This document shows, piece by piece, positions 25,701-33,858 of a DNA stretch of 41,591 nucleotides. Numbering within the stretch: the stretch's first letter is position 1; every line of letters starts with the position of its first letter. The notes beneath the pieces are model-generated. The model was not told where the DNA came from and ran no database searches. It saw only the letters and a list, made by a program, of their open reading frames with translations. The translations under genes and the position numbers were made by a program. The DNA is from an uncultured Pseudomonadota bacterium (lineage in GTDB: Bacteria; Pseudomonadota; Gammaproteobacteria; Steroidobacterales; Steroidobacteraceae): positions 17,957-59,547 of the forward strand of contig CADEFJ010000007.1 of assembly GCA_902826575.1 (NCBI GenBank), given 5' to 3'.

Positions 25701-28700
25701 CGTGTACCTGAGCGTATCGAGGCCCAGGAAATCGCGTCCCGCAATGCCGTCCGGATCGCGCGCCGGCAACGAGAACTGGATGGAGCCGTCTTCGGCGACT
25801 TCGATCGTCTGCTCCAGCGCCTCGGGCGGCCTGAAGGCGCGGCTTACCTGGACCGTGACCGTCGCAGGCGCGCTGCGCTCGAGGCCATCGGTGACGCTGA
25901 AGGTGAAGCTGTCGTGCGCGATTGACGCCGGCCGCGGGAAATCCTGGTCGGACACATAGGTGACCGTCGCCGCTCCGTCGGTGATGTCCTTGAACGGCAG
26001 CGTGCCGAAGACGTGCACGAACTGCTCCGCGCGATCGACGACGTGGAACTGCGTGGAGTTGACCGCCACCGATGCCGGCCGGCCCATGTTGCCGAGCACG
26101 AAGCTCGGTCGCTCGCCCTGGTTGATGCCGCTGCCCGTCGAGACCGCCTCGCCGGCGAAGCTGCCGTCGGGCGCGAGGCGCTGGATGCGCCCGTTCTGGT
26201 AATCCGCCACGTACAGGATGTCATTCGGATCCAGCGCCACGTAGCGGGGCGTATCGAACTGGCCCTGGCGCGCGCCGTTGAGCGAACCGCTGACGCTGCA
26301 ACTCTCCGGCGCGTAAGTGCAACTGTAGCCGCGGCTGCGCTCGTGCTCGAGGTCGCAGGCGTTGTTGGCGCTGCCGGTGCACTTGCCGGCCCAGCCGATG
26401 TACTCGCCGAGTGTGAAGTCGCCTGCCTCATTGCGCTTGGGTGGTGCGATCTTGTGGATGCGATGCAGCGCGTCGTCGTTGGCGTAGAGGGCGCCGTCCG
26501 AGCCGACCTCGAGGCTCGTGATGCGGCCAAACCATTGCGCGAGGACGAGGCCATCGACCCCCTGCGGGCCAAGCTCGCCCAGGTAGCGCACGCCGCCGCT
26601 GTCGAGCAGCTCGAACGCGAGCACGCTGTGGCCGTCGACCACATAGGCGACATCGAGGCGGCTGTCGATGCGCGCGTAGGCGAGCGACACGGCGTCCACT
26701 TCGGCCGCCGAGCCGCCATCGAAGCCGTAGCCCTGCGTGCAGCGGGTGGACTGGTGCAGATCGAGTTCCTGCGACCACTCGGTCCGGCAGCGCCACAGGC
26801 GCAGCTCGTTGCTCGAACCCGTCCCGGTGTCGGTGTTGTAGTAGAGGAAGCCGTCCCGATCCACGCGAAAGGTGTCGTTGATCGGCATGAGATCATCGTT
26901 GTCGCCCAGCGCGAGCTGGCCGAGGAACGCCCCGTCCGTCGTCCAGCGCGAGAAGCGATGGTGCTCCACGGCCCGGTCGTCGAACTGATCGCAGACCCAG
27001 TAGTCGTCGAGCACGTAGCGGATGCCGTCGTCGGTCACGTGGACGTAGCGCGCGTTGTGAACGAAGCCGCGCGGTGGCCGCCGCTCGGCCTCGGGCAGGT
27101 CCCTGCTGCAGAAACGCGTGCCGATGTAAGTGCGAAGATCGTCGTTGACGGGATCGAAGTCCGGCCCGAGGCCGTCGTTCGGGCGCGTGCGGTAATCCTC
27201 GATGAAGAACGGATAGAGCGGCGCGACGAATTCGCCGCGCGCCGGCGCCTGGTCGATGCGGAACCACACCGGATCGGTCCGGCCTCCGAGTTCGTCCGGG
27301 TCGCTGGCCGTGAGGCGGATGTCGACCGGCTGCGCGGTGATCGTGGCAGCCGTGGCCGCATTCGCCGTCGGCGGCGTATTGGAATCCTTGACCGTGATGA
27401 GTTGCGTGGCGTGGGCCGCATTGCCCGACGCGTCGGTCGCGCTCCAGCGCACCTCGGTGCGCGCATTCACCGGGAACACCTCCGGTGCATCGTTCGCGAC
27501 CCGCGGCTGCACGTCGACGAGATCCACGGTCGCGGCCGCCCCGATCGCCGCCAGCTCGAGCGGCACCGGCGCGGTATCCAGGATGACCTTGCCCGGGGGC
27601 GCGAGCAGCAGCGGCGGCTGCGTGTCTCGCACCACGATGCGCTGCACGGCGCGCGGCGCGAAATCCAGCGGACTCGCCGCGGGGTTCGGGCCGCGATCGC
27701 GGGCGATGAAAGTCACCTCCTGCTCGCCAAGCGGCAGCAGTTGCGGCGCCGCGATCAGGATCTCCGGCGTGCGGCCGCAGTTGTCGGCGCTGCGCGCCTC
27801 GGCATAGGCCAGCAGGTCGCCGCGCACGCGTGCGAGGCGCGTGCCGCCGAAATCCGTGGCCTCGATGACGAGCGGCGCGGGATCGAGGTCGAGCGTCGGC
27901 GGCACCGTGTCGAGCACCGTGATGCGCTGGACCTTCGAGACCGACGCCGTATCCACGGTGGCCAGGTCGAGGATGCCCTGCACGTCGAGGCGCGCAAGAA
28001 TTCCGACGACGAGAGACTCCTTTATGTCACCGCACATCGCACCCTTGACGAACTCGAGCGAGAATGCGCCCACCGCTGGGTAACGCTCGTTGAAGACCCA
28101 GTAGACCGCGTCCGCAATGGCCGCGACTTTCGGACCTGCCAGGCGCCGGATCTCCTCGCGCGAGGCGGCGCTCAGGCTGCTGATGCCTTTCTCGGCCAAG
28201 TCCTCAAAGGTGTCGCGCAACTGCTCGCAGACCAGCTCGGAGACGTTGTCGCGCAGTTCCTTTCGGAGCTTCTCCGTCGCCTTCTGCGCCGCGGTGGTCT
28301 TCTTGCGCGCCTGGCGATCGTCGAAGGCCTTCTTCCACACATCGTTGAACTTGAGGACGCCGTCGCTCAGCCGCTTGGCGCCCTCGGGGTCGAGCGCCTC
28401 CTCCGCCACCTGCGTGCCGATGCCGGTATCACGCGCGACTTTCGCGGCCTTCGTGCCGCCGTAGGCGTTCCTGAGTTCCGTGAGCAGGTTCACGACCAGC
28501 ATCACGCCCGGCACGGCAACGTCGCCCAGCTTGTCGAGCTGCGTCGTCGCGCGCCACTCGATGGCGTGCTGGCCGATCGGCAGGTGCACGACCTGGGGTG
28601 CCTCGGCGAACGTATCGATCGGCGTGTAGGTGTCGGTGAATGCACCAGCGGCCGTGTCGTAGCGCTGCACGCTCGCGGCCGTGTGGATCTCGACGTTCAC

Positions 28701-29294
28701 GTCGGAGTTGGCATGGTACACGCGTGGTGCACGCAGGAAACCCCAGCGCGTCTCGGCGTTGGTGTCCTCGCCGGAGACGCGCCATGGGTAGATCTTCAGC
28801 GGCCGCAGCTGCGTATACGGCTCGCGCAGGTTCGCGATGCCGAAGAGGTTCGAGTAACCCGCATTCGCCGCGAGCAGCGGAAAGCTGATGCTGCAGCCGT
28901 CGCGTGTGTATCCCGGTCCCTCGGGCCCGGCCGCCTCGACCACGAGATCGTCGGGAGCGAAGAGACGTGGCGGCAGCGTCTTGAGTGCGAGGTTGCTGCC
29001 GAATTCGACCAGTTCGGCGGTCCAGGAGACAGCCGGAAAGGGCAGCACCCCGGCGATGATGGCAATGTCGTGAGTCGTGACCAGCGATATCATCGCCGCC
29101 AGCAGGAGATCTTCGTCTGACGCGGCGTTGGCCGTGATCGCCCGCTGCAACTCGCCTTGCGCCCCGGCATTCGCTGGCGAATTCCGCGTCGGGGGCGCCG
29201 CTGCCGCCAACCCCGCGGCGAGCAGCATGGCGACGGCCGCGAGGCAACGACAACGCAAAGGCTTGTGGGCCCTTCCTGGCCCTTCCTTCATCAT
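22722..29294 (-). CDS. Giant secreted multidomain protein with beta-propeller, Ig-like and TSP3 repeats
   Basis: A 2190-residue protein with a signal peptide (hydrophobic residues about 15-33). Approximate order: an unrecognised N-terminal region with a charged helical segment (320-400); HYR/Ig-like repeats opening DTVPPTLDLDP (461) and DTQPPLLLAPP (555); an Ig/cadherin-like domain (635); an NHL-type propeller (750-1100, for example DTPRYVALDPNDILYVADYQNG); cadherin-like (1150) and PKD-like (1250-1340) domains; a DUF11-like domain (1430-1480); calcium-binding TSP3 repeats DTDGDGMSDAF and DTDGDGVHDGDE (1520-1586); another HYR (1590); a Calx-beta-like domain (1672); a second TSP3 cluster (1878); and a choice-of-anchor-U-like segment LTLTDGGPNDSDGLADG (about 2035-2070). 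No catalytic motif or clear anchor signal is visible. It is followed 4 bp later by a small lipoprotein gene. A surface adhesin or scaffold role is inferred. Confidence 0.85.
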   Translation of the reverse strand: MMKEGPGRAHKPLRCRCLAAVAMLLAAGLAAAAPPTRNSPANAGAQGELQRAITANAASDEDLLLAAMISLVTTHDIAIIAGVLPFPAVSWTAELVEFGSNLALKTLPPRLFAPDDLVVEAAGPEGPGYTRDGCSISFPLLAANAGYSNLFGIANLREPYTQLRPLKIYPWRVSGEDTNAETRWGFLRAPRVYHANSDVNVEIHTAASVQRYDTAAGAFTDTYTPIDTFAEAPQVVHLPIGQHAIEWRATTQLDKLGDVAVPGVMLVVNLLTELRNAYGGTKAAKVARDTGIGTQVAEEALDPEGAKRLSDGVLKFNDVWKKAFDDRQARKKTTAAQKATEKLRKELRDNVSELVCEQLRDTFEDLAEKGISSLSAASREEIRRLAGPKVAAIADAVYWVFNERYPAVGAFSLEFVKGAMCGDIKESLVVGILARLDVQGILDLATVDTASVSKVQRITVLDTVPPTLDLDPAPLVIEATDFGGTRLARVRGDLLAYAEARSADNCGRTPEILIAAPQLLPLGEQEVTFIARDRGPNPAASPLDFAPRAVQRIVVRDTQPPLLLAPPGKVILDTAPVPLELAAIGAAATVDLVDVQPRVANDAPEVFPVNARTEVRWSATDASGNAAHATQLITVKDSNTPPTANAATAATITAQPVDIRLTASDPDELGGRTDPVWFRIDQAPARGEFVAPLYPFFIEDYRTRPNDGLGPDFDPVNDDLRTYIGTRFCSRDLPEAERRPPRGFVHNARYVHVTDDGIRYVLDDYWVCDQFDDRAVEHHRFSRWTTDGAFLGQLALGDNDDLMPINDTFRVDRDGFLYYNTDTGTGSSNELRLWRCRTEWSQELDLHQSTRCTQGYGFDGGSAAEVDAVSLAYARIDSRLDVAYVVDGHSVLAFELLDSGGVRYLGELGPQGVDGLVLAQWFGRITSLEVGSDGALYANDDALHRIHKIAPPKRNEAGDFTLGEYIGWAGKCTGSANNACDLEHERSRGYSCTYAPESCSVSGSLNGARQGQFDTPRYVALDPNDILYVADYQNGRIQRLAPDGSFAGEAVSTGSGINQGERPSFVLGNMGRPASVAVNSTQFHVVDRAEQFVHVFGTLPFKDITDGAATVTYVSDQDFPRPASIAHDSFTFSVTDGLERSAPATVTVQVSRAFRPPEALEQTIEVAEDGSIQFSLPARDPDGIAGRDFLGLDTLRYTLTRWPENGFLSGHGEHWTYTPRADFHGEDSLAFKVNDGRDDSNEATLTFRVTPVNDPPVIVIEPPARVALGFPAQIIASIRDDRVAPLPTDVPDGHTDHYEALVTWGDGSSDTTGEFSSEDGEAQTRGVAVIAPANDTSEGRAVAAHTWETTGTRTVQVCITDPGGLQGCAESTFEVERLASLGVAGLIYVDPLPEGEPSLQEVPDGTAFTFEVIAANGEPSAGDGVTAQDVTLELDLPADLEVGNPVPTQGQCSRSGLAVRCALGALAPGAEARITMAMRGPGNLVYELARDFEATLSTSSAAINPDVGLLASVELIADTSDTDGDGMSDAFERTHGLSPAVDDAAGDPDGDGLANGDEYAHGTSPRVADTDGDGVHDGDEVAAGTDPRIDDIAPELTVPADITVAATGVLTRVALGAATAIDRRDGAIAPQADRSGRFPPGPHVVTWTAIDAAGNRATGHQFVNVAPIVNFEVDQAVAEGSQARVRVEINGPAVQYPVRVPYTISGTATTGDHDASDGEAVIAAGLATEIVIDTAKDGSAEPDEMIVLTMGEPVNAIAGVRTHTITVTDQNLAPRVAIGIEQQGRATTTIVSNAGLVGLLADVRDDPLQAHIFDWSTSDPALFNPVTVHDPAFLLDPSGLAGGLYGLGVSVIDDGVPPAQAGARSHLFVSNEPLLLRSDHDSDGDDVNDAAEGPADRDGDRIPDYLDDLPNANLLRLAPDGRVLEALTGVGLRLGTRVFARSGAQAVLAERDVAVDVEFGYSSDVLDFEITGLVPGGQARVVLPLAWPLTLNAEFRVHAGGEWRAIVEGAGEALESAAGGEGVCPPPASSAYLDGLQVAYGCLRLTLTDGGPNDSDGLADGVIRLVGGLAVPVSAAVSPLPQPRTVMDAAADGEAVMARTRLHSASGDAQLRSLTVQAHGPGDEREVDHVVLVHDRNHDGEWDAGDAVLATERFAIDDGALTLTLAAPLDLDVGDTDLLIVYVFGELGEE

Positions 29295-29403
29295 TGGCCC
29301 CGCCCCCCGCGCACAGGCTGGATTATGTATTGTTCTTCGTGCAGCCCCGCAGGGCTGAAGCCACTATACAAGATGGAAGCGCGTAAAAGGGCATTTGGGA
29401 CAA

Positions 29404-30195
29404 ATGACGATCTCTGACGGCAGCGCGCCGCTTTCAGCAGAAGATATCGCCCGCTTCGGCCCCGATCCGCTCGCCGTGTTGCAGGCGAATCTCGCGGCGG
29501 TAGAGCAGCGCATTGCGAGCGCCTGCGCGCGCTCGGGGCGCGATCGCGCCTCCGTGCGGCTGCTGCCGATCACCAAGACGGTGCCGGCCCATATTCTTCG
29601 CTATGCCCATGAGGCCGGCCTCACATGCTTCGGCGAGAACAAGATCCAGGAAGCGAGCTCGAAGCACGGCGAGCTTGCGGACCTCGCGATCGACTGGAGT
29701 ATCGTCGGGCATCTGCAGACCAACAAGGTCAAGTATCTCACGCGCTTCGCCCGCGAGTTCCAGGCGCTCGACAGCCTGCGGATCGCCGAGGCCCTCGACC
29801 AGCGGCTCGCGCGCGAGGGTCGGACTCTCGACGTCTTCGTGCAGGTGAATACGTCCGGCGAAGCGAGCAAGTTCGGCCTGCATCCCGATGCGCTGCTGCC
29901 GTTCGTCGATGCGCTCGATCGGTTCCCGCGCCTGGTGCCGCGCGGACTGATGACGCTCGCGCTGTTCAGCGTAGACATGGCGAAGGTCCGGTCGTGCTTC
30001 GTCCTGCTGCGCGCCTTGCGCGACCAGGCCATCGAGCGCCACCCCGGCGTGAGCGGACTGTCCATGGGCATGACCGGCGACTTCGAGACCGCGATCGAGG
30101 AAGGTGCGACCGTCGTGCGCATCGGCCAGGCCATCTTCGGCCAGCGCCCGACACCGGACAGCCACTATTGGCCGGGGGCCGAAGCGCCGTCGTGA
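29404..30195 (+). CDS. YggS-type pyridoxal phosphate homeostasis protein
   Basis: A 263-residue alanine-racemase-N-terminal-fold protein of the YggS/PROSC (PLPBP) family, which binds PLP and balances cellular B6 pools without known catalysis. LLPITKTVPAHILR holds the PLP-binding lysine (Lys58 from ATG 29404). FGENKIQEA, WSIVGHLQTNKVKYL, VQVNTSGEASKFG, GLMTLA and SMGMTGDFETAIEEGATVVRIGQAIFG are the ordered family motifs. TTG 29395 is an alternative start; ATG 29404 is preferred. The 109 bp upstream, shared with the divergent giant gene, has no gene but contains a small CAGCCC-CGCA-GGGCTG hairpin at 29342-29357. The last 31 bp overlap the convergent ABC ATPase gene. Confidence 0.94.
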   Translation: MTISDGSAPLSAEDIARFGPDPLAVLQANLAAVEQRIASACARSGRDRASVRLLPITKTVPAHILRYAHEAGLTCFGENKIQEASSKHGELADLAIDWSIVGHLQTNKVKYLTRFAREFQALDSLRIAEALDQRLAREGRTLDVFVQVNTSGEASKFGLHPDALLPFVDALDRFPRLVPRGLMTLALFSVDMAKVRSCFVLLRALRDQAIERHPGVSGLSMGMTGDFETAIEEGATVVRIGQAIFGQRPTPDSHYWPGAEAPS

Positions 30196-30887
30196 CCGGT
30201 CAGGAGGCCGCCCTGCATGTAGATCCGCCGGTCGCAGCGCTGCGCGAGCGCCTGATCGTGCGTCGATAGCAGGAACGTCGTGCCGGTCTCCCGCTGGATC
30301 CCGGCCATCAACGCAAAGGCCTGGTTGGCATTCTCGCGATCGAGGCTGCCCGTCGGCTCGTCGGCCAGCACGAGCTCCGGTTCGTTCATCAGCGCGCGCG
30401 CGATCGCCACGCGCTGCTTCTGGCCGCCCGACAGGCGGGCCGCGCGGTAGTTCATCCGATCTGCGAGCCCCACCCGCTCGAGCAGCATGCGCGCCCGCGC
30501 GCGCGCCTGCGGCGTCTCGCGCCCGACCCGCCCGGCGTTCGGGAACAAGACATTCTCGAGCGCCGTGAAATCGGGCAGAAGATGATGGAACTGGAAGATG
30601 AAACCAATGTGGCGATTGCGGAACTCCGACAGCGCCGCCTCGGGTAGTCCCTGGAGTTCACGGCCCAGCATGCGCAGCCTGCCCGATGTCGGCGTCATCA
30701 ACGTACCGAGGATGGCCAGCAAGGTACTCTTGCCGCTGCCGCTCGGCCCGAGCAGCGCCACCATCTCGCCGTGCGCGAGTGTCAGGTCCACTCCGTTGAG
30801 CACGGGTGTCTCGAAGTCCTTCTCGCGGAACACCTGGTGGATGGCCGCGACATCGATCAGCGGCTCGGTGCGCACGGTGGGCATCAT
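30165..30887 (-). CDS. ABC transporter ATP-binding protein, LolD/MacB type
   Basis: A 240-residue ATPase with Walker A GPSGSGKST, the LSGGQKQRVAIARAL signature, Walker B LVLADEPTGSLD and the H-loop STHD. Sequence style and length place it in the LolD/MacB/FtsE group that powers FtsX-like permeases. ATG 30887 overlaps the permease stop (ATGA). With the permease and HlyD-like adaptor it forms a tripartite MacAB-like mechanotransmission exporter lacking its own outer-membrane channel. The C-terminus overlaps the convergent yggS-like gene by 31 bp. The transported substrate is unknown. Confidence 0.94.
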   Translation of the reverse strand: MMPTVRTEPLIDVAAIHQVFREKDFETPVLNGVDLTLAHGEMVALLGPSGSGKSTLLAILGTLMTPTSGRLRMLGRELQGLPEAALSEFRNRHIGFIFQFHHLLPDFTALENVLFPNAGRVGRETPQARARARMLLERVGLADRMNYRAARLSGGQKQRVAIARALMNEPELVLADEPTGSLDRENANQAFALMAGIQRETGTTFLLSTHDQALAQRCDRRIYMQGGLLTGHDGASAPGQ

Positions 30888-32095
30888 TGTGAAATGGCCT
30901 CGAGCGGATCGACGCGCGACGCAGCGCGCGCCGGCCACAGCGCCGCAAGGATGCTCGCGACGGCGGCGAGCGCGAGGGCGATCGGGTATTCACCCAGCGC
31001 CGGATCGACCGGCAGCGCGGAACCGCCGCCCTGGCGAGGCAGGGTTGCGAGCAGCGAGCTGAATCCGAAGCCGAGCAGGCAGCCGAGCACCGATCCGATG
31101 ATGCCGATCAGCGCGCCCTGCAGCATGAATACGAGCAGCACGAAACGCCCGGAAATGCCGAAGCTGCGCATGATCCCGATCTCGGGGCGGCGGCGGAACG
31201 TGGTGAGCAGCAGCGCACTGGCGACGCCGATCACGATCGTGAGCAGCGTGAACAGCTTGATGATGTCGCCCGAGCTGCGCTGCCCCGAGATCGCATCCTT
31301 CAGGCGCTGGTTGCGCTCGGTCCATGCGCTTGCCTCGAGGCCGGTGGCCTCGCGGATCCGGCGCGCGACCTCGGGTGCGGCGTAGATGTCCCCGAGCTTC
31401 AGTTCAATCTCCGTGAGTCCCTCCGGCAGGTCGAACAGTACGCGTGCCGTGCCAAGGTTCACGAACGCGAGACGACCATCGAGGCTGTCGACGCCGGTCT
31501 CGTACAGCGCGCGCACCGTCAGGCTGCGCTCGCGCCCCTGCTCGCTCTGCACGAACAGCGGCTGGCCGACGCCGATACCGAGTTCGCCGGCGAGACGCCG
31601 GCCGATCACGATGTCGTTCAGGCCGAGGCGCGGCTGGCCTTCGACGATCGTCTCGTCGATCGGCGCGATCGCCGAGAGGCGCGCCGGATCGACCCCCTTC
31701 AGCGTCACTGGCAGCGTCTGCTGGCCGCGCGAGGCGAGCGCGGTACCGACGATGTTCAGCGACAGGCCCGACACGCCCGGCGTCGCCTCGATCAACGCTT
31801 CGACGCTGCGCCACTCGCGGATCTGCTCGCGCCGCTCGAGCGAGCGTTGCGAGGCCACCAGCCGCTCGGCGCCATCGTCGGCTGCCGCGATCGCGGGCGA
31901 ACGCCGTTCGGGCTCGATCGTCACGTGCGCCGAGCTTCCCACCACGCGCTGGATCTGGAACTCGCGCAACCCGTTGATCAGTGCCGAATTGAAAGTGAAG
32001 ACGGTCACCGCTATCGCAACCCCGCCGACCAGCAGCGCACTCTGCAGGGGATTCGACAGCAGATAACGCAGCGCGACCCGCAGTTCAAAGCGCAC
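30884..32095 (-). CDS. FtsX/MacB-like ABC transporter permease
   Basis: A 403-residue inner-membrane permease. The layout is one N-terminal TM (NPLQSALLVGGVAIAVTVFTF), a large periplasmic domain of about 230 residues, and three C-terminal TMs beginning KLFTLLTIVIGVASALLLTTFRRRPEIGIMRS. The last ends in PARAASRVDPLEAI, the conserved FtsX-family tail. The four-TM layout with its large loop is the MacB/LolC type. GTG 32095 (VRFELRVALRYLL) is chosen, with GGGG just upstream and an 11-nt overlap with the adaptor gene. An ATG 39 bp further upstream (32134) is possible. It is cotranscribed with the ATPase and adaptor. Confidence 0.92.
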   Translation of the reverse strand: MRFELRVALRYLLSNPLQSALLVGGVAIAVTVFTFNSALINGLREFQIQRVVGSSAHVTIEPERRSPAIAAADDGAERLVASQRSLERREQIREWRSVEALIEATPGVSGLSLNIVGTALASRGQQTLPVTLKGVDPARLSAIAPIDETIVEGQPRLGLNDIVIGRRLAGELGIGVGQPLFVQSEQGRERSLTVRALYETGVDSLDGRLAFVNLGTARVLFDLPEGLTEIELKLGDIYAAPEVARRIREATGLEASAWTERNQRLKDAISGQRSSGDIIKLFTLLTIVIGVASALLLTTFRRRPEIGIMRSFGISGRFVLLVFMLQGALIGIIGSVLGCLLGFGFSSLLATLPRQGGGSALPVDPALGEYPIALALAAVASILAALWPARAASRVDPLEAISQ

Positions 32096-33200
32096 GCTGC
32101 CCCCGATGCGCAGGTCGCTGGGCCAGCGCCGCATCCGGCGGCCCGCCGCGCAGCGCTTGCACGCGCGCGCCGACCAGGTCGGGGCGCGGCTGCTCGATCA
32201 CCGCATCGCCCGGCTCGAGGCCGGCTTCGATGATGACGCGTTCGCTCGGCCATTCCTGGTAACGGACCGGCCGCTGCTCGACGCGACTGTCCGCGACGAC
32301 GAGCACGCGCGCATCCGCCTCGCGACCGAGGATCGCACTGCGCGCGAGCGTCACGGCATTCGCGCGTCGCTCGATGATCAGGTTCACGTCGGCCGTGACA
32401 CCCGTGCGCAGGTTGTCGGCCGGCTGATTCAGCCGCAGGCGCACTTTCGCCCCGCCGGTGCGTGGATCGACCTTCGGGGCCACGTAATACAAGGTCGCCG
32501 GGATCTTGCCCGCGCGACCGGCAATGAGCACTTCGGCCGCGAGGCCGTCGCGCAGCTCGCCGAGGTACTGCTCATCGACATCCGCTTCGACTTCCACATC
32601 GGCCAGCGGTGCGATTTCGTAGATCGTCGCCTGCGCACCGACCACTTGCCCGCGATCGACCGGACGCGAGAGCACCACGCCCGACACCGGTGCACGGATC
32701 GTGGCATCGGCGAGCCGCGAGCGCGATTCGCGCATGGACGCCGCGCGCCGGGTGAGCTCCGCACGTGCCTGGTCGAGATCGAACTGGGCCTGATCGAGTT
32801 CCTTCTGCGGGGTGAGCCCAAGTTCGCGAAGCTGCCTGCTGCGCGCGAGGTTGCGTTCGGCCTCGGTCACCGCGCGCTGTTGCCAGGCGCTCGCCGACTC
32901 GTCCTGCTCCACCGCGGCGCGTGCGGCATCGGCATCGAGCCGCGCGAGCAGTTCGCCAGCCTCGACGTGTTCACCCTCCTCCCTGGTGAGCTCGATGATC
33001 TGGCCAGCGATCTTGGGCATGATCGTCACCGTGACGCGCGGTCGCGTGCGACCGGTGATCGCGAGCACACGCTCGGCATTGCCGGCGCGAATGTCGACGA
33101 CGGCCACCGGCTCGGGCCGACTGCCGCGCCAGGTGAAGACAGCAATGGCCGCAATGGCGGCGACGGCAGCGAGGGTCCAGCGAGTGCGAGGAAGCATCAT
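32085..33200 (-). CDS. Periplasmic adaptor (HlyD/MacA-like) of the ABC exporter
   Basis: A 371-residue membrane-fusion protein anchored by one N-terminal TM (WTLAAVAAIAAIAVFTW). It has a barrel-sandwich half (IMPKIAGQIIELTREEGEHVEAGELLARLD), a coiled-coil hairpin rich in Ala, Arg and Glu (about residues 95-165), and the second lipoyl half (ATIRAPVSGVVLSRPVDRGQVV). A beta-barrel domain and membrane-proximal domain follow. The start is one of two adjacent ATG codons at 33200 and 33197 with no clear Shine-Dalgarno. It is divergent from a TetR gene across 34 bp that hold an inverted repeat, so the exporter is probably repressed by that TetR protein. Confidence 0.92.
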   Translation of the reverse strand: MMLPRTRWTLAAVAAIAAIAVFTWRGSRPEPVAVVDIRAGNAERVLAITGRTRPRVTVTIMPKIAGQIIELTREEGEHVEAGELLARLDADAARAAVEQDESASAWQQRAVTEAERNLARSRQLRELGLTPQKELDQAQFDLDQARAELTRRAASMRESRSRLADATIRAPVSGVVLSRPVDRGQVVGAQATIYEIAPLADVEVEADVDEQYLGELRDGLAAEVLIAGRAGKIPATLYYVAPKVDPRTGGAKVRLRLNQPADNLRTGVTADVNLIIERRANAVTLARSAILGREADARVLVVADSRVEQRPVRYQEWPSERVIIEAGLEPGDAVIEQPRPDLVGARVQALRGGPPDAALAQRPAHRGQRAL

Positions 33201-33206
33201 TGAAGT

Positions 33207-33223
33207 ATCGTATACCATATGAT
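33207..33223. promoter_or_regulatory. Inverted-repeat operator between exporter and TetR genes
   Basis: ATCGTAT-ACC-ATATGAT has 7-bp arms with one mismatch. It fills the centre of the 34-bp divergent intergenic region, where it would overlap both promoters. The TetR product at 33235-33858 is the expected ligand. Confidence 0.5.
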
Positions 33224-33234
33224 CTAATCTATCA

Positions 33235-33858
33235 ATGGGACGGAGCACGGGATCCCGCAACGCGGATTACGCCAGCCGGCGGCAGGTACTGATCGACAAG
33301 GTCAGGGACCGGCTCGCCGTGCAGTCAGGCACGCCCCCGAGCTTTCGGGACCTCGCGCTGGCCGCGGACGTGAGCGTGGCGACACTGCGCCACTATTTCG
33401 GCAGCCGCGATGGGCTGATCAAGGCTGTCCTGGCCGCGTCCCGCGAAGGGGGTGCGCCGTACCTCGCGCGCGCGCGGGTCGCGCTCCCCGGCAACCTCGC
33501 GGCCTCGATGCAACAGTTTCTCGAGCGTGTAGTGGCCGGCTGGACGCGCGGCCAGCTCGGCTCCGTACATCGAATCGGCCTCGCCGAGGGCCTGCGCAAT
33601 CCCGGCGCCGGCCTCGACTACCTCGTCGACGTCCTCGAGCCCACGCTGCAGGCCCTTGAAGAACGCCTGGAGGCGCATATCGCTGCCGGGGACATGGCCC
33701 CCGGCGATACGCGTCATGCAGCGCTGATGCTGCTCGCCCCGATCGTGCTCGCGCTGCTGCACCAGCACGATCTCGGCGGCACTCGCTGCCGCCCGCTCGC
33801 AATCCCCGCGTTGATCAGTGAGCACGTGCGCGTTTTTGCCCGCGCTTACCGGCCCTGA
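33235..33858 (+). CDS. TetR-family regulator of the ABC exporter
   Basis: A 207-residue TetR regulator. The HTH is in SFRDLALAADVSVATLRHYFGSRDGLIKAVL, with the family-typical HYFGSRDGL after the recognition helix. The C-terminal ligand domain is helical. No Shine-Dalgarno is visible before ATG 33235. It is divergent from the adaptor-permease-ATPase operon and abuts the convergent propeller gene with no spare base between the stop codons. The likely role is ligand-relieved repression of the exporter; the ligand is unknown. Confidence 0.9.
   Translation: MGRSTGSRNADYASRRQVLIDKVRDRLAVQSGTPPSFRDLALAADVSVATLRHYFGSRDGLIKAVLAASREGGAPYLARARVALPGNLAASMQQFLERVVAGWTRGQLGSVHRIGLAEGLRNPGAGLDYLVDVLEPTLQALEERLEAHIAAGDMAPGDTRHAALMLLAPIVLALLHQHDLGGTRCRPLAIPALISEHVRVFARAYRP

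Noticed and set aside
26013-29120. Plus-strand 1035-codon open frame
   Set aside because: It lies opposite the giant secreted protein, which has a signal peptide and clear repeats; the antisense translation is Arg/Ala/Val-biased.
29342-29357. CAGCCC-CGCA-GGGCTG hairpin as a terminator
   Set aside because: It lies between two divergent gene starts and lacks a T-run, so it is not placed to terminate either gene.
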